A stretch of 64,000 nt of DNA, taken from Acinetobacter pragensis (lineage in GTDB: Bacteria > Pseudomonadota > Gammaproteobacteria > Pseudomonadales > Moraxellaceae). The stretch is from contig NZ_LUAW01000023.1 of NCBI RefSeq assembly GCF_001605895.1, positions 1 to 64,000 on the forward strand, in the 5' to 3' direction. The position numbers and the translations under genes were made by a program. This document shows positions 19,830-29,210 of the stretch, piece by piece; position 1 is the first letter of the stretch; the number at the start of each line of letters is the position of its first letter. A model generated the notes under the pieces. That model saw only the letters and a list, made by a program, of their open reading frames with translations, ran no database searches and was not told where the DNA came from.

Positions 19830-20495
19830 ATGAAAGTGCTGGCACTGGAAACTGCCAATGAGCAGTGTTCCGTTTGTATTGCAGATGAAACTCAAGAGCT
19901 TTATTTCCAGCTTGATGCGCGGGCGAAAGCACAAACGCAAACTATTCTACCGTTAATCGAGCAGGGGCTTGCAGAAATTGGCATTCAAATTTCAGATTTA
20001 ACCGCGATTGCATTCAGCCGCGGACCCGGCTCATTCAGCGGCGTGCGCATCAATGCGGCAGTGACGCAGGCTTTGGCATGGTCAAATGATTTGCCGGTTA
20101 TTCCTGTGTCTACCTTGCAGGCATTGGCGCAAGCAGCGTACCGTATCGCCGGATTGACTGAAGTCACCGCAGTGCTGGATGCGCGTATGAAAGAAGTCTA
20201 TGCAGCCAGTTACCAGCTGGATGGAAACGGCATTATGCAGCCGGTGAGCGAAGAACAATTATTAAGCTATAGCGATGCGGAACAGGCTGTCAAATTTACC
20301 GTGATCGGCTCGGGTTCAGTTTTAATTAAGCCAGAACAAATACAATACAAAGATATTAGCGCAACTGCACAGGACATCGCGACAATAGCGCGCGTACATG
20401 CACAGCAGCAGAATTGGGTAAGCGCAGAATATGCTTTGCCTGTTTATTTGCGTGATAATGCTTGGAAAAAAATCCCAGAACAGGGCAAACCATAA
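19830..20495 (+). CDS. tsaB: tRNA threonylcarbamoyladenosine synthesis protein TsaB
   Basis: 221 residues from the ATG in MKVLALET, preceded by TTAAGG; the TTG two codons earlier is not needed. TsaB is a pseudo-ASKHA protein that binds TsaD and TsaE to transfer threonylcarbamoyl to A37 of ANN-decoding tRNAs. The N-terminal ALETANEQCSVCI strand and the FSRGPGSFSGVRI motif are diagnostic. It is 12 nt from uppP and probably cotranscribed with it and rsmJ. Confidence 0.94.
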   Translation: MKVLALETANEQCSVCIADETQELYFQLDARAKAQTQTILPLIEQGLAEIGIQISDLTAIAFSRGPGSFSGVRINAAVTQALAWSNDLPVIPVSTLQALAQAAYRIAGLTEVTAVLDARMKEVYAASYQLDGNGIMQPVSEEQLLSYSDAEQAVKFTVIGSGSVLIKPEQIQYKDISATAQDIATIARVHAQQQNWVSAEYALPVYLRDNAWKKIPEQGKP

Positions 20496-20507
20496 TTAGG
20501 AATTTCT

Positions 20508-21332
20508 ATGGATCTTTTACTGCTGCTTAAAGCGGCAATCATGGGCATTGTTGAAGGCATCACTGAATTTTTGCCAATTTCAAGTACTGGGCACTTGATC
20601 TTAGCCTCTGAATTGATGAACTTTTGGACCAAAGAAAAGAGCGATGTTTTTGTGATCGCGATTCAAATGGGCGCCATCGCAGCGGTAATTTACGAATATT
20701 GGTCACGCCTTTGGGGGGCGGCAACCGGCATGTTTACCGGTGAGGAAAAAGGCCGCCGCTTAGGTTTCAGCTTAATTATGGCTTCAATTCCCATTGTCTT
20801 GATTGGTTTGACTTTTGGCCAAGCCGTCAAAGAGCTGCTGTTTAATGATATTGCTGTCGCCATTGGCTTAATTGTTGGCGGTTTTATTATTATCTGGATT
20901 GAAAAGCATCCGCCGAAAGTGAATGCGCAGGAAGTTGAAAACATCAGTTATAAAGAAGCGATATGGATTGGCCTCATTCAAGTACTGTCTTTAATTCCGG
21001 GCACCTCGCGTTCAGGCGCTACGATTATCGGCGCAATGTTTTTGGGCATTTCGCGTAAAGCCGCTACAGAATTTTCTTTCTTTTTGGGTATTCCTGTCAT
21101 TATTGGCGCGGGTTTGCTTGATTTATACCAAAGCTATGATGTGTTCAAAACCAATGAAGACTGGACTGTGCTGGCAACAGGCATAATCGTTTCATTTGTT
21201 TCCGCATTGATCCTGATCCGTGCATTGGTGGCTTATGTCGCGAAACGTGATTTCATGATTTTTGCTTGGTACCGCATTGCATCTGGCCTATTGATCCTAT
21301 TGTTTGCATTTACAGGCTGGAAATTATGGTAA
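20508..21332 (+). CDS. uppP: undecaprenyl-diphosphate phosphatase UppP/BacA
   Basis: 274 residues, polytopic inner-membrane protein with about eight hydrophobic segments. The two conserved signatures are [18 protein letters not shown] (near 12-29) and [17 protein letters not shown] (near 165), containing the catalytic Glu/Arg/Ser residues. It dephosphorylates undecaprenyl pyrophosphate so that the lipid carrier can be reused for peptidoglycan and polysaccharides, and extra copies confer bacitracin tolerance. Its stop overlaps the next gene's start by a few bases. Confidence 0.96.
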   Translation: MDLLLLLKAAIMGIVEGITEFLPISSTGHLILASELMNFWTKEKSDVFVIAIQMGAIAAVIYEYWSRLWGAATGMFTGEEKGRRLGFSLIMASIPIVLIGLTFGQAVKELLFNDIAVAIGLIVGGFIIIWIEKHPPKVNAQEVENISYKEAIWIGLIQVLSLIPGTSRSGATIIGAMFLGISRKAATEFSFFLGIPVIIGAGLLDLYQSYDVFKTNEDWTVLATGIIVSFVSALILIRALVAYVAKRDFMIFAWYRIASGLLILLFAFTGWKLW

Positions 21333-22144
21333 GCGAAATGCGCTTATACACAGAAGCCGAGTTTGAACCGAAAGCACAGCAGTTCTCTGCTGTGCTTTCT
21401 TCTCGTGGGGTTGACGTAAATATTCAGGTTGCAGAAAAACTCAATGCGCGTTTTTTCCGCCAAAATCCGGATATCGCTTTAAGTGTCGATGCGGATGGCC
21501 TTTGGCTATGCGCCAATGGCATGAAAATGCAGCCGGACTGGAAAGCCGAAGCCGGACGCTTGAAACGGGCCTCCATTAAGTCTGAAATGATTGCCCGTGC
21601 CTGCAGTTTGGCAGAAAAGCCCCGCTTGATTGACGCGACAGCCGGTCTTGGCCATGACAGCCTGCTGATGGCATATTTGGGTGCGGATGTAACATTGCTG
21701 GAGCGCCATCCTATTTTATTTACGCTGCTTGAAGACTCGCACCGGCAGGCAATGCAGGATCCTTTTTTAAATGCAGCGGCAGCGCGCATTCATTTGGTCT
21801 TTCAAGATTCAGCCGATTATTTGCGTGAGCAGGCTGTACAGCACCAGATGACAGATGTGGTGTATTTAGACCCGATGTTTCCCCAGCGCGATCAAAATCA
21901 GCAGGCCGTAAAAAAGCAGGCGCAAGTGAAAAAACAGATGCAGCTGCTGCATATGCTGCTGCCGGAAGACGGTGAGATGGATTTAGGCGACAATTTGCTG
22001 GGGTTGGCGCAGCAGGTTGCCAAACGTGTTGTGGTGAAACGTCCAAGATTAGCAGTATTTTTAGCGGATCAAGCGCCGCAGCATCAGTGGCAAGGAGATG
22101 CCTGCCGTTTTGATGCCTATTTTCAGCATGATCTTTTAGTCTAA
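21326..22144 (+). CDS. rsmJ: 16S rRNA (guanine1516-N2)-methyltransferase RsmJ
   Basis: 272 residues from the ATG overlapping the uppP stop; an ATG four codons later is also possible. SAM-binding motif I is [18 protein letters not shown], and the catalytic-region motif is [11 protein letters not shown]. These match the RsmJ/YhiQ family, which methylates N2 of G1516 in 16S rRNA. Overlap with uppP suggests translational coupling. An ATG further upstream in the same frame would add 20 residues lying inside uppP and is unlikely. Confidence 0.92.
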   Translation: MVSEMRLYTEAEFEPKAQQFSAVLSSRGVDVNIQVAEKLNARFFRQNPDIALSVDADGLWLCANGMKMQPDWKAEAGRLKRASIKSEMIARACSLAEKPRLIDATAGLGHDSLLMAYLGADVTLLERHPILFTLLEDSHRQAMQDPFLNAAAARIHLVFQDSADYLREQAVQHQMTDVVYLDPMFPQRDQNQQAVKKQAQVKKQMQLLHMLLPEDGEMDLGDNLLGLAQQVAKRVVVKRPRLAVFLADQAPQHQWQGDACRFDAYFQHDLLV

Positions 22145-22268
22145 TGTGAGAATTATTTCAAAAACTGTTCAAAATTTGCTATATAGTTGAAAAATAGCAT
22201 TGATAAAAACTGCATCAAGCATAAACTTGCTTATGTGATAAGTGAGCCATAACCCCGATAAGATTTAT

Positions 22269-23666
22269 ATGATCGACTTGAAACCTTCCATCAATTTTTG
22301 GCATGATTTTAAAAGCAACCAAACTGCGGGGATATGGCTGTTTTTGGGATCTAGGCGCTCGCTTCAGATTGTCCGTCCATCCATTTTTCAATTGGTGTTT
22401 TGGGGCATTTTAGGCGGCTGTGCAAACAGTTTATTCAGTTGGCTGAGCAGCGGGCGCATTGGTGATTTTAACCCGCAAGGTTTGGTCAGCTACGCGCTTT
22501 GGCCTTTTATCGCCTTGATTGTCGGCATCTTTTTGTCACAGCGGGTGAACAATCCGCGTTTAATGCTGGTCCCTGCGCTGTTATGGCTGGTGCTGGATAC
22601 CCATATCATGCTGTTCCAGTGCCTGATTCAGTATTTGGGCGATTTGGATCTTCTGCCGTATATCTTCTATGACTTTATTCCGACACTGTTCATCATTCTG
22701 TTTGTCTGGCAAAGCCTTGCCGTTGTGTGGGTTATTTCCCGTGAACTGAAGTGGCCATGGTGGGAACGCGCGCTGATTATGCTGGCGACGTTATTCACCT
22801 TGGTAGTTTGGCAAATGTCTGTGAAAGACCAGCCGATCTGGAAAGTGGAAGAAACTCCGCCCACGTTTGCTGAAGATGCATTTTATGCCCAAAGCCGGCT
22901 GCTGAATAAGTCTCTGGATGCCGTTGAATATGGTGAATTCGCTCAATCGCACTGGTACTTTTTAGGGGTGGCTGGGGCAAGCTATCAAGATGTCTTTAAG
23001 CTGGAAATTGAGCGGATTAAAGAACAATTTGATACGCGGTTTGGAACTTTTGGGCGCTCTATGGCGCTGGTGAATAATCCGGAAACCCGTACAGAGCTGC
23101 CGATAGCATCGAAGACCAGCATGGAAATGGCTTTGCGCCGTATCGGCCAGCAAATGAATAAAGAAAGCGATGTGCTGTTTTTATACATGACATCGCATGG
23201 CCTGCCGAACGTATTTGAGATGGAAAATGCGCCTTTGGATTTGGCTCAGGTCGATCCGAAATGGCTGCGTGAAACTTTGGATGCGGCGGGTATCCGCTGG
23301 CGGGTGATTGTCATTTCATCGTGCTATTCAGGCAGTTTTGTGCCTGCGCTGCAAAATGAAAATACACTGATCATTACCGCATCGGCGGCTGACCGTCAGT
23401 CCTTCGGCTGTTCGAGTGAAGCAGACTATACTTATTTTGGCCGCGCATTCTTTGATCAGGCGATGCGGGAACAGCCGTCGATAGAAACTGCTTTTGAACA
23501 GACCAAAGAGACTGTGGCGCAATGGGAAAATGCCCAAGGCTTTGAACCCTCTGAACCGCAATGGTCGATTGGCAAAAATATGCAGTTAATGCTGCCGCAA
23601 TTGGAGCAGCGTTTATTCCCGCCGGCAGCAGCGCCGCAAAAACCTGCAGCTGCTGCCTTGAATTAA
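22269..23666 (+). CDS. membrane-bound C13 (legumain-like) peptidase
   Basis: About 465 residues from the ATG (a GTG nine codons upstream is also open). Residues about 35-180 contain four to five hydrophobic segments, then a soluble domain of about 280 residues. The clan CD dyad is visible: His310 in LYMTSHGLP and Cys352 in VISSCYSG. Both sit after hydrophobic strands, as in caspase- and legumain-like folds. Bacterial C13 members are poorly studied; eukaryotic ones are Asn-endopeptidases or the GPI-transamidase catalytic subunit. The C-terminus is Pro/Ala-rich. The target is unknown. A hairpin terminator follows. Confidence 0.8.
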   Translation: MIDLKPSINFWHDFKSNQTAGIWLFLGSRRSLQIVRPSIFQLVFWGILGGCANSLFSWLSSGRIGDFNPQGLVSYALWPFIALIVGIFLSQRVNNPRLMLVPALLWLVLDTHIMLFQCLIQYLGDLDLLPYIFYDFIPTLFIILFVWQSLAVVWVISRELKWPWWERALIMLATLFTLVVWQMSVKDQPIWKVEETPPTFAEDAFYAQSRLLNKSLDAVEYGEFAQSHWYFLGVAGASYQDVFKLEIERIKEQFDTRFGTFGRSMALVNNPETRTELPIASKTSMEMALRRIGQQMNKESDVLFLYMTSHGLPNVFEMENAPLDLAQVDPKWLRETLDAAGIRWRVIVISSCYSGSFVPALQNENTLIITASAADRQSFGCSSEADYTYFGRAFFDQAMREQPSIETAFEQTKETVAQWENAQGFEPSEPQWSIGKNMQLMLPQLEQRLFPPAAAPQKPAAAALN

Positions 23667-23681
23667 TTTATACATCAAATG

Positions 23682-23707
23682 AAGGCCGCGCGTGATGTGC
23701 GGCCTTT
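23682..23707 (+). terminator. terminator after the C13 peptidase gene
   Basis: AAGGCCGC / GCGGCCTT hairpin starting 15 nt after the stop. The T run is short. Confidence 0.6.
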
Positions 23708-23959
23708 ATCGCAAGTGTGAATTGGCTGAACCGCTAGCCCAGCGCGATGGATTAGGGCTGCCGCTGAAGATTGCGCACTTGCAGTTTAGTTATTTTTATT
23801 AAAATCAGCATTAAATTCATTATTTACGTGATCATTCAGATATTTTTGATTTGCCTATTATTTTTCTAAGCCTATATTTAATTTTTATGATTCAAAAATC
23901 AACAGGGATATTGAGCAGTTAGGTTAGTATGGCATGGGTTATGATTTAAGGAGAAGTTC

Positions 23960-24787
23960 GTGGAAAGATTAGAAAGACATGCCTCATTCGGCGGCTGGCA
24001 AGAGGTCTATAAGCATCAATCAGATGTTTTAAAGTGCGCCATGAATTTTTCGATTTATATTCCAGAACATGATCTGAATGAAAAGCTGCCAGTACTGTAT
24101 TGGCTTTCAGGGCTGACCTGCAATGAGCAGAATTTTATTACCAAAGCCGGCGCTCAAAAATATGCCGCTCAGCATAAAGTGATACTTGTCGCGCCGGATA
24201 CCAGCCCGCGGGGAGATGCAGTTCCGGATGATGGGGCTTATGATTTAGGGCAGGGTGCAGGCTTTTATGTCAATGCGACTCAAGCGCCATGGTCTGAAAA
24301 TTATCAAATGTATGACTATATTGTGCATGAATTGAGAACGCTGATTGATGCGCATTTTCCCAGCAGTCGGGTACAAAGCATTATGGGGCATAGTGCCGGC
24401 GGCCATGGCGCTTTAGTGATCGGCCTACGGAATCCTGATCTTTACCAGAGTATTTCAGCATTTTCTCCGATTGTTGCGCCTTCTCAAGTGCCTTGGGGGA
24501 AAAAAGCATTTACAGCCTATCTTGGCGAAGAGCAGTCGCTTTGGCACAATTATGATGCGGTTGAGCTAATTCAATCGGGTACGGTGAAGCAGCCTATTTT
24601 AGTTGATCAAGGCATGGAAGATTCTTTCCTTGAAGCGCAGCTAAAACCTGAACTCTTAGTCAATGCGTGTAAAAAGAGCGATTATCCGCTGACACTGAAT
24701 TTAAGAGCCGGATATGATCATAGCTACTATTTTATTGCCAGCTTTATTGAAACGCATATTCAATTTCATTGCGCGCACTTGAAATGA
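23960..24787 (+). CDS. fghA: S-formylglutathione hydrolase
   Basis: 275 residues starting at GTG, fixed by a strong TAAGGAGA site 5 nt before it. An alpha/beta hydrolase of the esterase D family that splits S-formylglutathione to formate and glutathione in formaldehyde detoxification. Diagnostic segments are YWLSGLTCNEQNF, DTSPRG, and the nucleophile elbow MGHSAGGHGAL with Ser145. Most family members read GHSMGGHGAL, so Ala replaces Met here. The late Asp (DQGMEDSF) and His (GYDHSYYF) complete the triad. The usual partner, glutathione-dependent formaldehyde dehydrogenase, is not adjacent. Confidence 0.92.
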   Translation: MERLERHASFGGWQEVYKHQSDVLKCAMNFSIYIPEHDLNEKLPVLYWLSGLTCNEQNFITKAGAQKYAAQHKVILVAPDTSPRGDAVPDDGAYDLGQGAGFYVNATQAPWSENYQMYDYIVHELRTLIDAHFPSSRVQSIMGHSAGGHGALVIGLRNPDLYQSISAFSPIVAPSQVPWGKKAFTAYLGEEQSLWHNYDAVELIQSGTVKQPILVDQGMEDSFLEAQLKPELLVNACKKSDYPLTLNLRAGYDHSYYFIASFIETHIQFHCAHLK

Positions 24788-25332
24788 TCAGGCCGCTGCA
24801 GAAATAGTTTGTATGTACTGCGTCAAATGCTGTCAGCAGATTCCCCATGTATTGGCTCAGTAATTCAGCCAAAGAAGCGTGACCGCTCTAATGTGCTTGG
24901 GTCAGCTTTAAAGCACATCATGCTGATGGCAAATCATCGGTTCTAAAGATTTTAGCGCTTCAATAATCAAATAGAATTTTGGGGTCTAAAAGCCCATGCC
25001 GCCACTATAAATTCAAAGAATAGAGGAGGGACTGACAATCATGATATTCAGCTTTCAGCCGCTGCTGTTTACTGCGCCGGCTGCATGATCTTAAAGGGCC
25101 GTCATTGGCGTTTTTTTCTTTGATGCGATTGAAAAAAAATAGATTCTGATTCATTGTATAGAGAGCTTTTTCCAATTTAGCGTCAAAGCAAAGTTTTTGA
25201 TTGTCCATTTAAAAAAAATTATGACTTTAAATTTTGTGCCGGAACATTTTTCCCCAGCATTTCTTTCTGTTCAATCCGTTGTGCGGAATTACGGTCAGCC
25301 CTTCAATTATTAAAATAATGCTTAGGTTTGGT
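24788..25332. other. 545-bp intergenic region without a recognisable gene
   Basis: Low-quality reading frames only, including one of 67 codons on the minus strand with no credible start or ribosome binding site. The last 100 bases should contain the promoter of the YjgN-like gene. I see no repeat or tRNA here. Confidence 0.4.
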
Positions 25333-26442
25333 ATGCAAAATTCAGACAGCTATCTCCATCAAGATTCAGAACTGGCGTCACCCTTTCAGGAAGAACCGCG
25401 GCAGAATGCGCTGGGCGCTTCGATTGATTTGGGGCTGCAGTATTCATTCCGCTTTAAAGGAACGGCGTCAGAATATTTCGGTATTTGGATCGTCAATATT
25501 TTATTGACTGTGATTACGTTGGGATTGTATGCGCCATGGGCCAAAGTGCGCCGATTGCGCTATTTTTATGGCAATACCTGGTTTATTCAGCGCCGTTTTG
25601 ATTTTACCGGCCTGCCGTCTAAAATTTTAATGGGACGGATCATTGCCTTGGTGATTTATGGCGCTATTTCCTTAGCCATGAAATATTCACTGGAGCTGTT
25701 ATTGGCAGGCATGGCGCTTATTTTCTTGGCTGTGCCCTGGCTGGTTCGTTCAACCATCCGTTTCCGTGCACGCAACAGCAAATTCGGCAATAGCCGGTTC
25801 TTTTTCTCTGGAAGCAATAAAAGCGCATATTGGTGTTTTTTGAAATGCATTTTGGTGACTGTATTCACGCTGGGCTTATTTTTTCCTGCAGCCGTATGGC
25901 TCTATAAGCGCGAATGCCTGAATCATCTGTATGTTGGGCAGTTAAACTTTAAATTAAATGCAGACTGGCCAGCTTATATGCGGGCCATGTATATGCCTGT
26001 ATTTATCTTTATTGCAGCAATGGCTGTGCTGGCGGCACTTCTCGGCTTGCTGTTCAGCATGAGCGGCGGCAGGGGCTTTCAGGAGTATGTCGGGCTATTC
26101 GTTATTTTTTATTTCATTGGATATTTATTTATTTGGCCGCTGATGATGGCGCGAATTTTTATCACGTCATGGAACAGCACAACGCTTAACCGCAGCCAAT
26201 TTACGGCAGGCTGCAGTCAATGGCGCTATGCATGGATCATTCTCAGCAATTGGCTGGCAAAAATGATTTCTTTGGGCCTGCTGGCGCCTTGGGCCGCTAT
26301 CCGCCTCTATAAATTTCAAGCTGAATCTTTAAAGCTGGTGCTGGTCGATAATCCGGATGATCTGATTAATCTGCTGCAGCACGACCATCATGCCATTGCA
26401 GAAGAGCTGAGTGATTTTTTTGATTTAGATATCTCACTATAA
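25333..26442 (+). CDS. YjgN family (DUF898) inner-membrane protein
   Basis: 369 residues from the ATG in MQNSDSYL, 6 nt after a TAGG site. Longer in-frame starts upstream lie in AT-rich sequence. It has about eight to ten hydrophobic helices with repeated GLYAPWAKVRRLRYFYGNT-like and LGLLAPWAAIRLYKFQ motifs, which are hallmarks of DUF898/YjgN. The function is unknown. Only 15 nt separate it from an M48 peptidase gene, a pairing seen in other proteobacteria, which suggests that the peptidase and the membrane protein work together. Confidence 0.85.
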   Translation: MQNSDSYLHQDSELASPFQEEPRQNALGASIDLGLQYSFRFKGTASEYFGIWIVNILLTVITLGLYAPWAKVRRLRYFYGNTWFIQRRFDFTGLPSKILMGRIIALVIYGAISLAMKYSLELLLAGMALIFLAVPWLVRSTIRFRARNSKFGNSRFFFSGSNKSAYWCFLKCILVTVFTLGLFFPAAVWLYKRECLNHLYVGQLNFKLNADWPAYMRAMYMPVFIFIAAMAVLAALLGLLFSMSGGRGFQEYVGLFVIFYFIGYLFIWPLMMARIFITSWNSTTLNRSQFTAGCSQWRYAWIILSNWLAKMISLGLLAPWAAIRLYKFQAESLKLVLVDNPDDLINLLQHDHHAIAEELSDFFDLDISL

Positions 26443-26457
26443 CAGCAGGAGAATGCA

Positions 26458-27480
26458 ATGAACCTGTCTGCCGATGCGGTATTTTATGATGGAATTAGCG
26501 CCAAGCCGCAGCTGGCGCAGGTGCTGAAATTGGATGAACAGCGGGTTTTAGTCAAATATGGCCTGCAGCTCGATCTGCAGCGGGTATATATGTATGACGA
26601 TATGACCCTGATTGGCGCTTTAGGCAGTATTCAGCCGATTGTCGAGCTGAAAGATGATGCGCGGCTGGAATTTAAAGATGCTTTGCCGGAATGGTTTAAT
26701 TTATCCCGCAAGGATCATCTTGATACGGTTTGGAAACTGGAAAGAACGCCAAGCCTCATTCTATTCAGTATTGCCTTTGTCGCCGTTTTAGTCTTTGCCA
26801 TGGTGAAGTGGGGAGTGCCGGCAGCGTCTCATCAGGTATCCAAATACTTGCCGGTGCAGACCATGAAAAGCTGGGGCGATGAGGCAGAAAAATATATTTT
26901 GGGAATTACTCAAGAATCTCAGCTGCCGAAAGCCCGGCAAACTGAATTGCTGCAGAAATATAAAGTGCTGGTTGCAGATGACAAGCCTGCGAAAGTGATT
27001 TTCCGCGCAGGCGGCAGCATTGGCGCAAATGCGCTGGCAATCCCGAATAACACCATCATATTGACAGATGAACTGGTTCAATTGGCGAAAAATGATGATG
27101 AGCTGATGGGAGTGATGGCGCATGAACAAGGCCATTTGGCGCAGCGGCACAGTTTGCAGCAGGCATTATCCAGTCTGGGGTTCAGTGTGATTTTATTGAT
27201 GATTACCGGCGACAGTTCAGACTTAGTGACGACATTGCCAGTTGCGCTGATTGGAGCAAGCTATTCCAGAGATTTTGAAACGGAAGCCGATCTATATGCG
27301 CTGAAGATGATGGATCAGCATGATTTGCAGACCATGCATTATGCCAATTTTTTGCAGCGCCTTGCAGATGACAGCGGTGAAAAGATGACAGAGAAACGCA
27401 GCTGGCAGGACTTTTTAAGCTCGCATCCCGCGACTTTTGAACGGATTGAGGCGGTAAAAAATTACCAAGCTCAGCCTTGA
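26458..27480 (+). CDS. M48 family metallopeptidase with N-terminal domain and one membrane segment
   Basis: 340 residues. The zinc motif is HEQGH at residues 222-226, and the third ligand lies in the EADLYALKMM helix near 277. Residues 1-95 form a small beta domain, then a hydrophobic helix at about 100-120 (LILFSIAFVAVLVFAMV) anchors it in the membrane. The catalytic domain is therefore probably periplasmic. Relatives act in protein quality control (BepA, HtpX, LoiP). The ribosome binding site AGCAGGAG is good, and it follows the YjgN-like gene closely. The substrate is unknown. Confidence 0.88.
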   Translation: MNLSADAVFYDGISAKPQLAQVLKLDEQRVLVKYGLQLDLQRVYMYDDMTLIGALGSIQPIVELKDDARLEFKDALPEWFNLSRKDHLDTVWKLERTPSLILFSIAFVAVLVFAMVKWGVPAASHQVSKYLPVQTMKSWGDEAEKYILGITQESQLPKARQTELLQKYKVLVADDKPAKVIFRAGGSIGANALAIPNNTIILTDELVQLAKNDDELMGVMAHEQGHLAQRHSLQQALSSLGFSVILLMITGDSSDLVTTLPVALIGASYSRDFETEADLYALKMMDQHDLQTMHYANFLQRLADDSGEKMTEKRSWQDFLSSHPATFERIEAVKNYQAQP

Positions 27481-27569
27481 TTGAACAGGCATTGCCTGCT
27501 TGATAGCGGTCAGGTATTTTGCTTGCAGTGTTGCGTAGCTGAAAATTTATTTTAAATTTGAAAGCACAA

Positions 27570-27860
27570 TTATTCGGAACGCTGCCATACAGCGGTCAAT
27601 TCTTCTTGTCCCATACGGATTAAATGATCCAATACAACCTGTTCTAATCTGGGCAGGTCAGTATCTTCTTGCGTGGCCGTAATTTCGACAGCCAAAGATT
27701 CTGCCAAGGGCGTTAACTGCACGGTTGCGCTGGGCATAACAATCTGCAGCAGCTGCTCTGAGTCAGCCACTTCAAATTTATGTTTCCAGTGATTAAGCAA
27801 GCGCTTGGTAATTCGGCCTGCTTGTACGGTCGCAATGGTTGCACGGGTTGTTTTAGGCAT
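27570..27860 (-). CDS. DUF2218 family protein
   Basis: 96 residues. The start (MPKTTRATIATVQAGRITKRLLNHWKHKF) carries the HWxHK motif characteristic of DUF2218. The family is small, cytosolic and of unknown function, often near iron- or siderophore-related genes. Here it stands alone between converging M48 and divergent rpe, with no operon context to guide it. Confidence 0.75.
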   Translation of the reverse strand: MPKTTRATIATVQAGRITKRLLNHWKHKFEVADSEQLLQIVMPSATVQLTPLAESLAVEITATQEDTDLPRLEQVVLDHLIRMGQEELTAVWQRSE

Positions 27861-28064
27861 GCAGAATCTTCTTTAAGTATTTGTATGAAAAGGTATTTGA
27901 CACTAGCGGATTTAGAGGGTTTTGACTATCAAAAAAATGCAGCGGATTATTTTTACCGCAGATTCTGTCGCTGCATTTTCAACGCTTCAGGCCGCCGGGC
28001 AAGCGCCGGCAATTCAGTTTTGCTATAATAGCTAAAATATCATTCTTCCATAGCCAGGTTATTC

Positions 28065-28751
28065 ATGTCCAAGCCATTTTTAATTGCGCCTTCTATTCTA
28101 TCTGCTGATTTTGCCCGCTTAGGCGAGGAAGTGGAAAATGTCCTGCAGGCGGGCGCAGATGTCGTGCATTTTGACGTGATGGACAACCATTATGTGCCGA
28201 ATCTGACTTTTGGCGCGGGTGTGTGCAAGGCCTTAAAAAAATACGGCATTCAAGCGCCGATTGATGTGCATTTGATGGTATCTCCAGTAGACCGCATGAT
28301 TGATGACTTTTTGGAAGCTGGCGCAGATATCATTACATTTCATCCTGAAGCCACCGATCATATTGACCGCTCTTTACAGCTGATTAAAGCCGGCGGCGCC
28401 AAAGCGGGTTTGGTATTTAATCCTGCAACACCGCTGCATTATTTAGATTATGTGCTGGACAAGGTAGACCAAGTTTTACTGATGAGTGTAAACCCGGGCT
28501 TTGGCGGACAGAAATTCATTCCAATGACATTGGACAAGCTGCGTCAGGCGCGCAAAATTATTGATGCCTCTGGCCGTGACATCCGTTTAGAAGTGGATGG
28601 CGGTGTTGGGCCTGCCAATATCCGTGAAATTGCGGAAGCCGGCGCGGATATGTTTGTTGCCGGTTCGGCTATTTTTGGCAAGTCCGATTATAAAGCTGTT
28701 ATTGATGATATGCGTTCTGAATTGGCAAAAGTTGGCACTGTAGAGGTTTAA
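28065..28751 (+). CDS. rpe: ribulose-phosphate 3-epimerase
   Basis: 228 residues, full length. A TIM-barrel enzyme that interconverts D-ribulose 5-phosphate and D-xylulose 5-phosphate in the pentose phosphate pathway. Signature segments are [13 protein letters not shown], the metal-binding [18 protein letters not shown], and the phosphate loop GGVGPANI / [12 protein letters not shown]. It is followed by an unusual 12-bp repeat array and then a terminator. Confidence 0.97.
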   Translation: MSKPFLIAPSILSADFARLGEEVENVLQAGADVVHFDVMDNHYVPNLTFGAGVCKALKKYGIQAPIDVHLMVSPVDRMIDDFLEAGADIITFHPEATDHIDRSLQLIKAGGAKAGLVFNPATPLHYLDYVLDKVDQVLLMSVNPGFGGQKFIPMTLDKLRQARKIIDASGRDIRLEVDGGVGPANIREIAEAGADMFVAGSAIFGKSDYKAVIDDMRSELAKVGTVEV

Positions 28752-28778
28752 GGATTTTTAAATAAATCCAGCGCCAAT

Positions 28779-28838
28779 TGTGGATAACTTTATGGATAAA
28801 CATATGGATATCTATGTAGATAACTATATGGATAACTT
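28779..28838. repeat. five tandem 12-bp repeats resembling DnaA boxes
   Basis: Units begin at 28779, 28791, 28803, 28815 and 28827, each close to TATGGATAACTA. The first contains TGTGGATAA, the exact complement of the DnaA box TTATCCACA; the others differ from it by one or two bases. The period is exactly 12 bp. The array can also be read as a 19-codon frame from ATG 28792 to TAA 28851 (MDKHMDIYVDNYMDN...), but no ribosome binding site precedes it. Confidence 0.75.
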
Positions 28839-28893
28839 GAATAAAGAATAAACAATTGAGCGTCAAAGGTTTATTAATTAGACTTAATTTGTA

Positions 28894-28923
28894 TAAAAAG
28901 GACTCATTTGAGTCCTTTTTTAC
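28894..28923 (+). terminator. terminator downstream of rpe and the 12-bp array
   Basis: AAAAAGGACTCA / TGAGTCCTTTTTT hairpin. It lies 140 nt after the rpe stop, so the repeat array is probably within the rpe transcript. Confidence 0.85.
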
Positions 28924-29116
28924 GCTTTTAAAGTGCTTGAATTGTTGGCGGTTTATTCAGCATTGCTTAAAAATAATGCTGTTTAAAATATAACTATATT
29001 GTTTTAAATGATTTGCGCTAAAGAAAAAAAGGCATACACGAAAAAATTTAAGACATTGTGCATAACTGCTTAGTTCTTTATGATAGAAATACATTAACCG
29101 GCTGTGGACCGCTGCA

Positions 29117-29145
29117 CAAAAATTGGCAAAATTGGCAAAATTGCT
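29117..29145. repeat. short tandem repeat AAAATTGGC
   Basis: AAAATTGGC, AAAATTGGC and a partial AAAATTGC copy run in tandem, with a 9-bp period, about 70-95 nt before the first gene of the copper operon. It may be a regulator site or chance slippage. Confidence 0.5.
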
Positions 29146-29210
29146 CATAATGGCAATAGCTGATGCAGGGTTCGTAATTTTATTCATTGAATGCTGAGGG
29201 CAGAATTGGT

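Noticed and set aside
25005..25208. 67-codon minus-strand frame after fghA
   Set aside because: No ribosome binding site and protein-unlike composition.
27780..28028. 82-codon + frame between the DUF2218 gene and rpe
   Set aside because: Runs antisense through the DUF2218 gene start; Cys/Arg-rich shadow frame.
28792..28851. 19-codon gene over the 12-bp repeat array
   Set aside because: No ribosome binding site. The array period alone gives an open frame, so it is kept only as an alternative reading.
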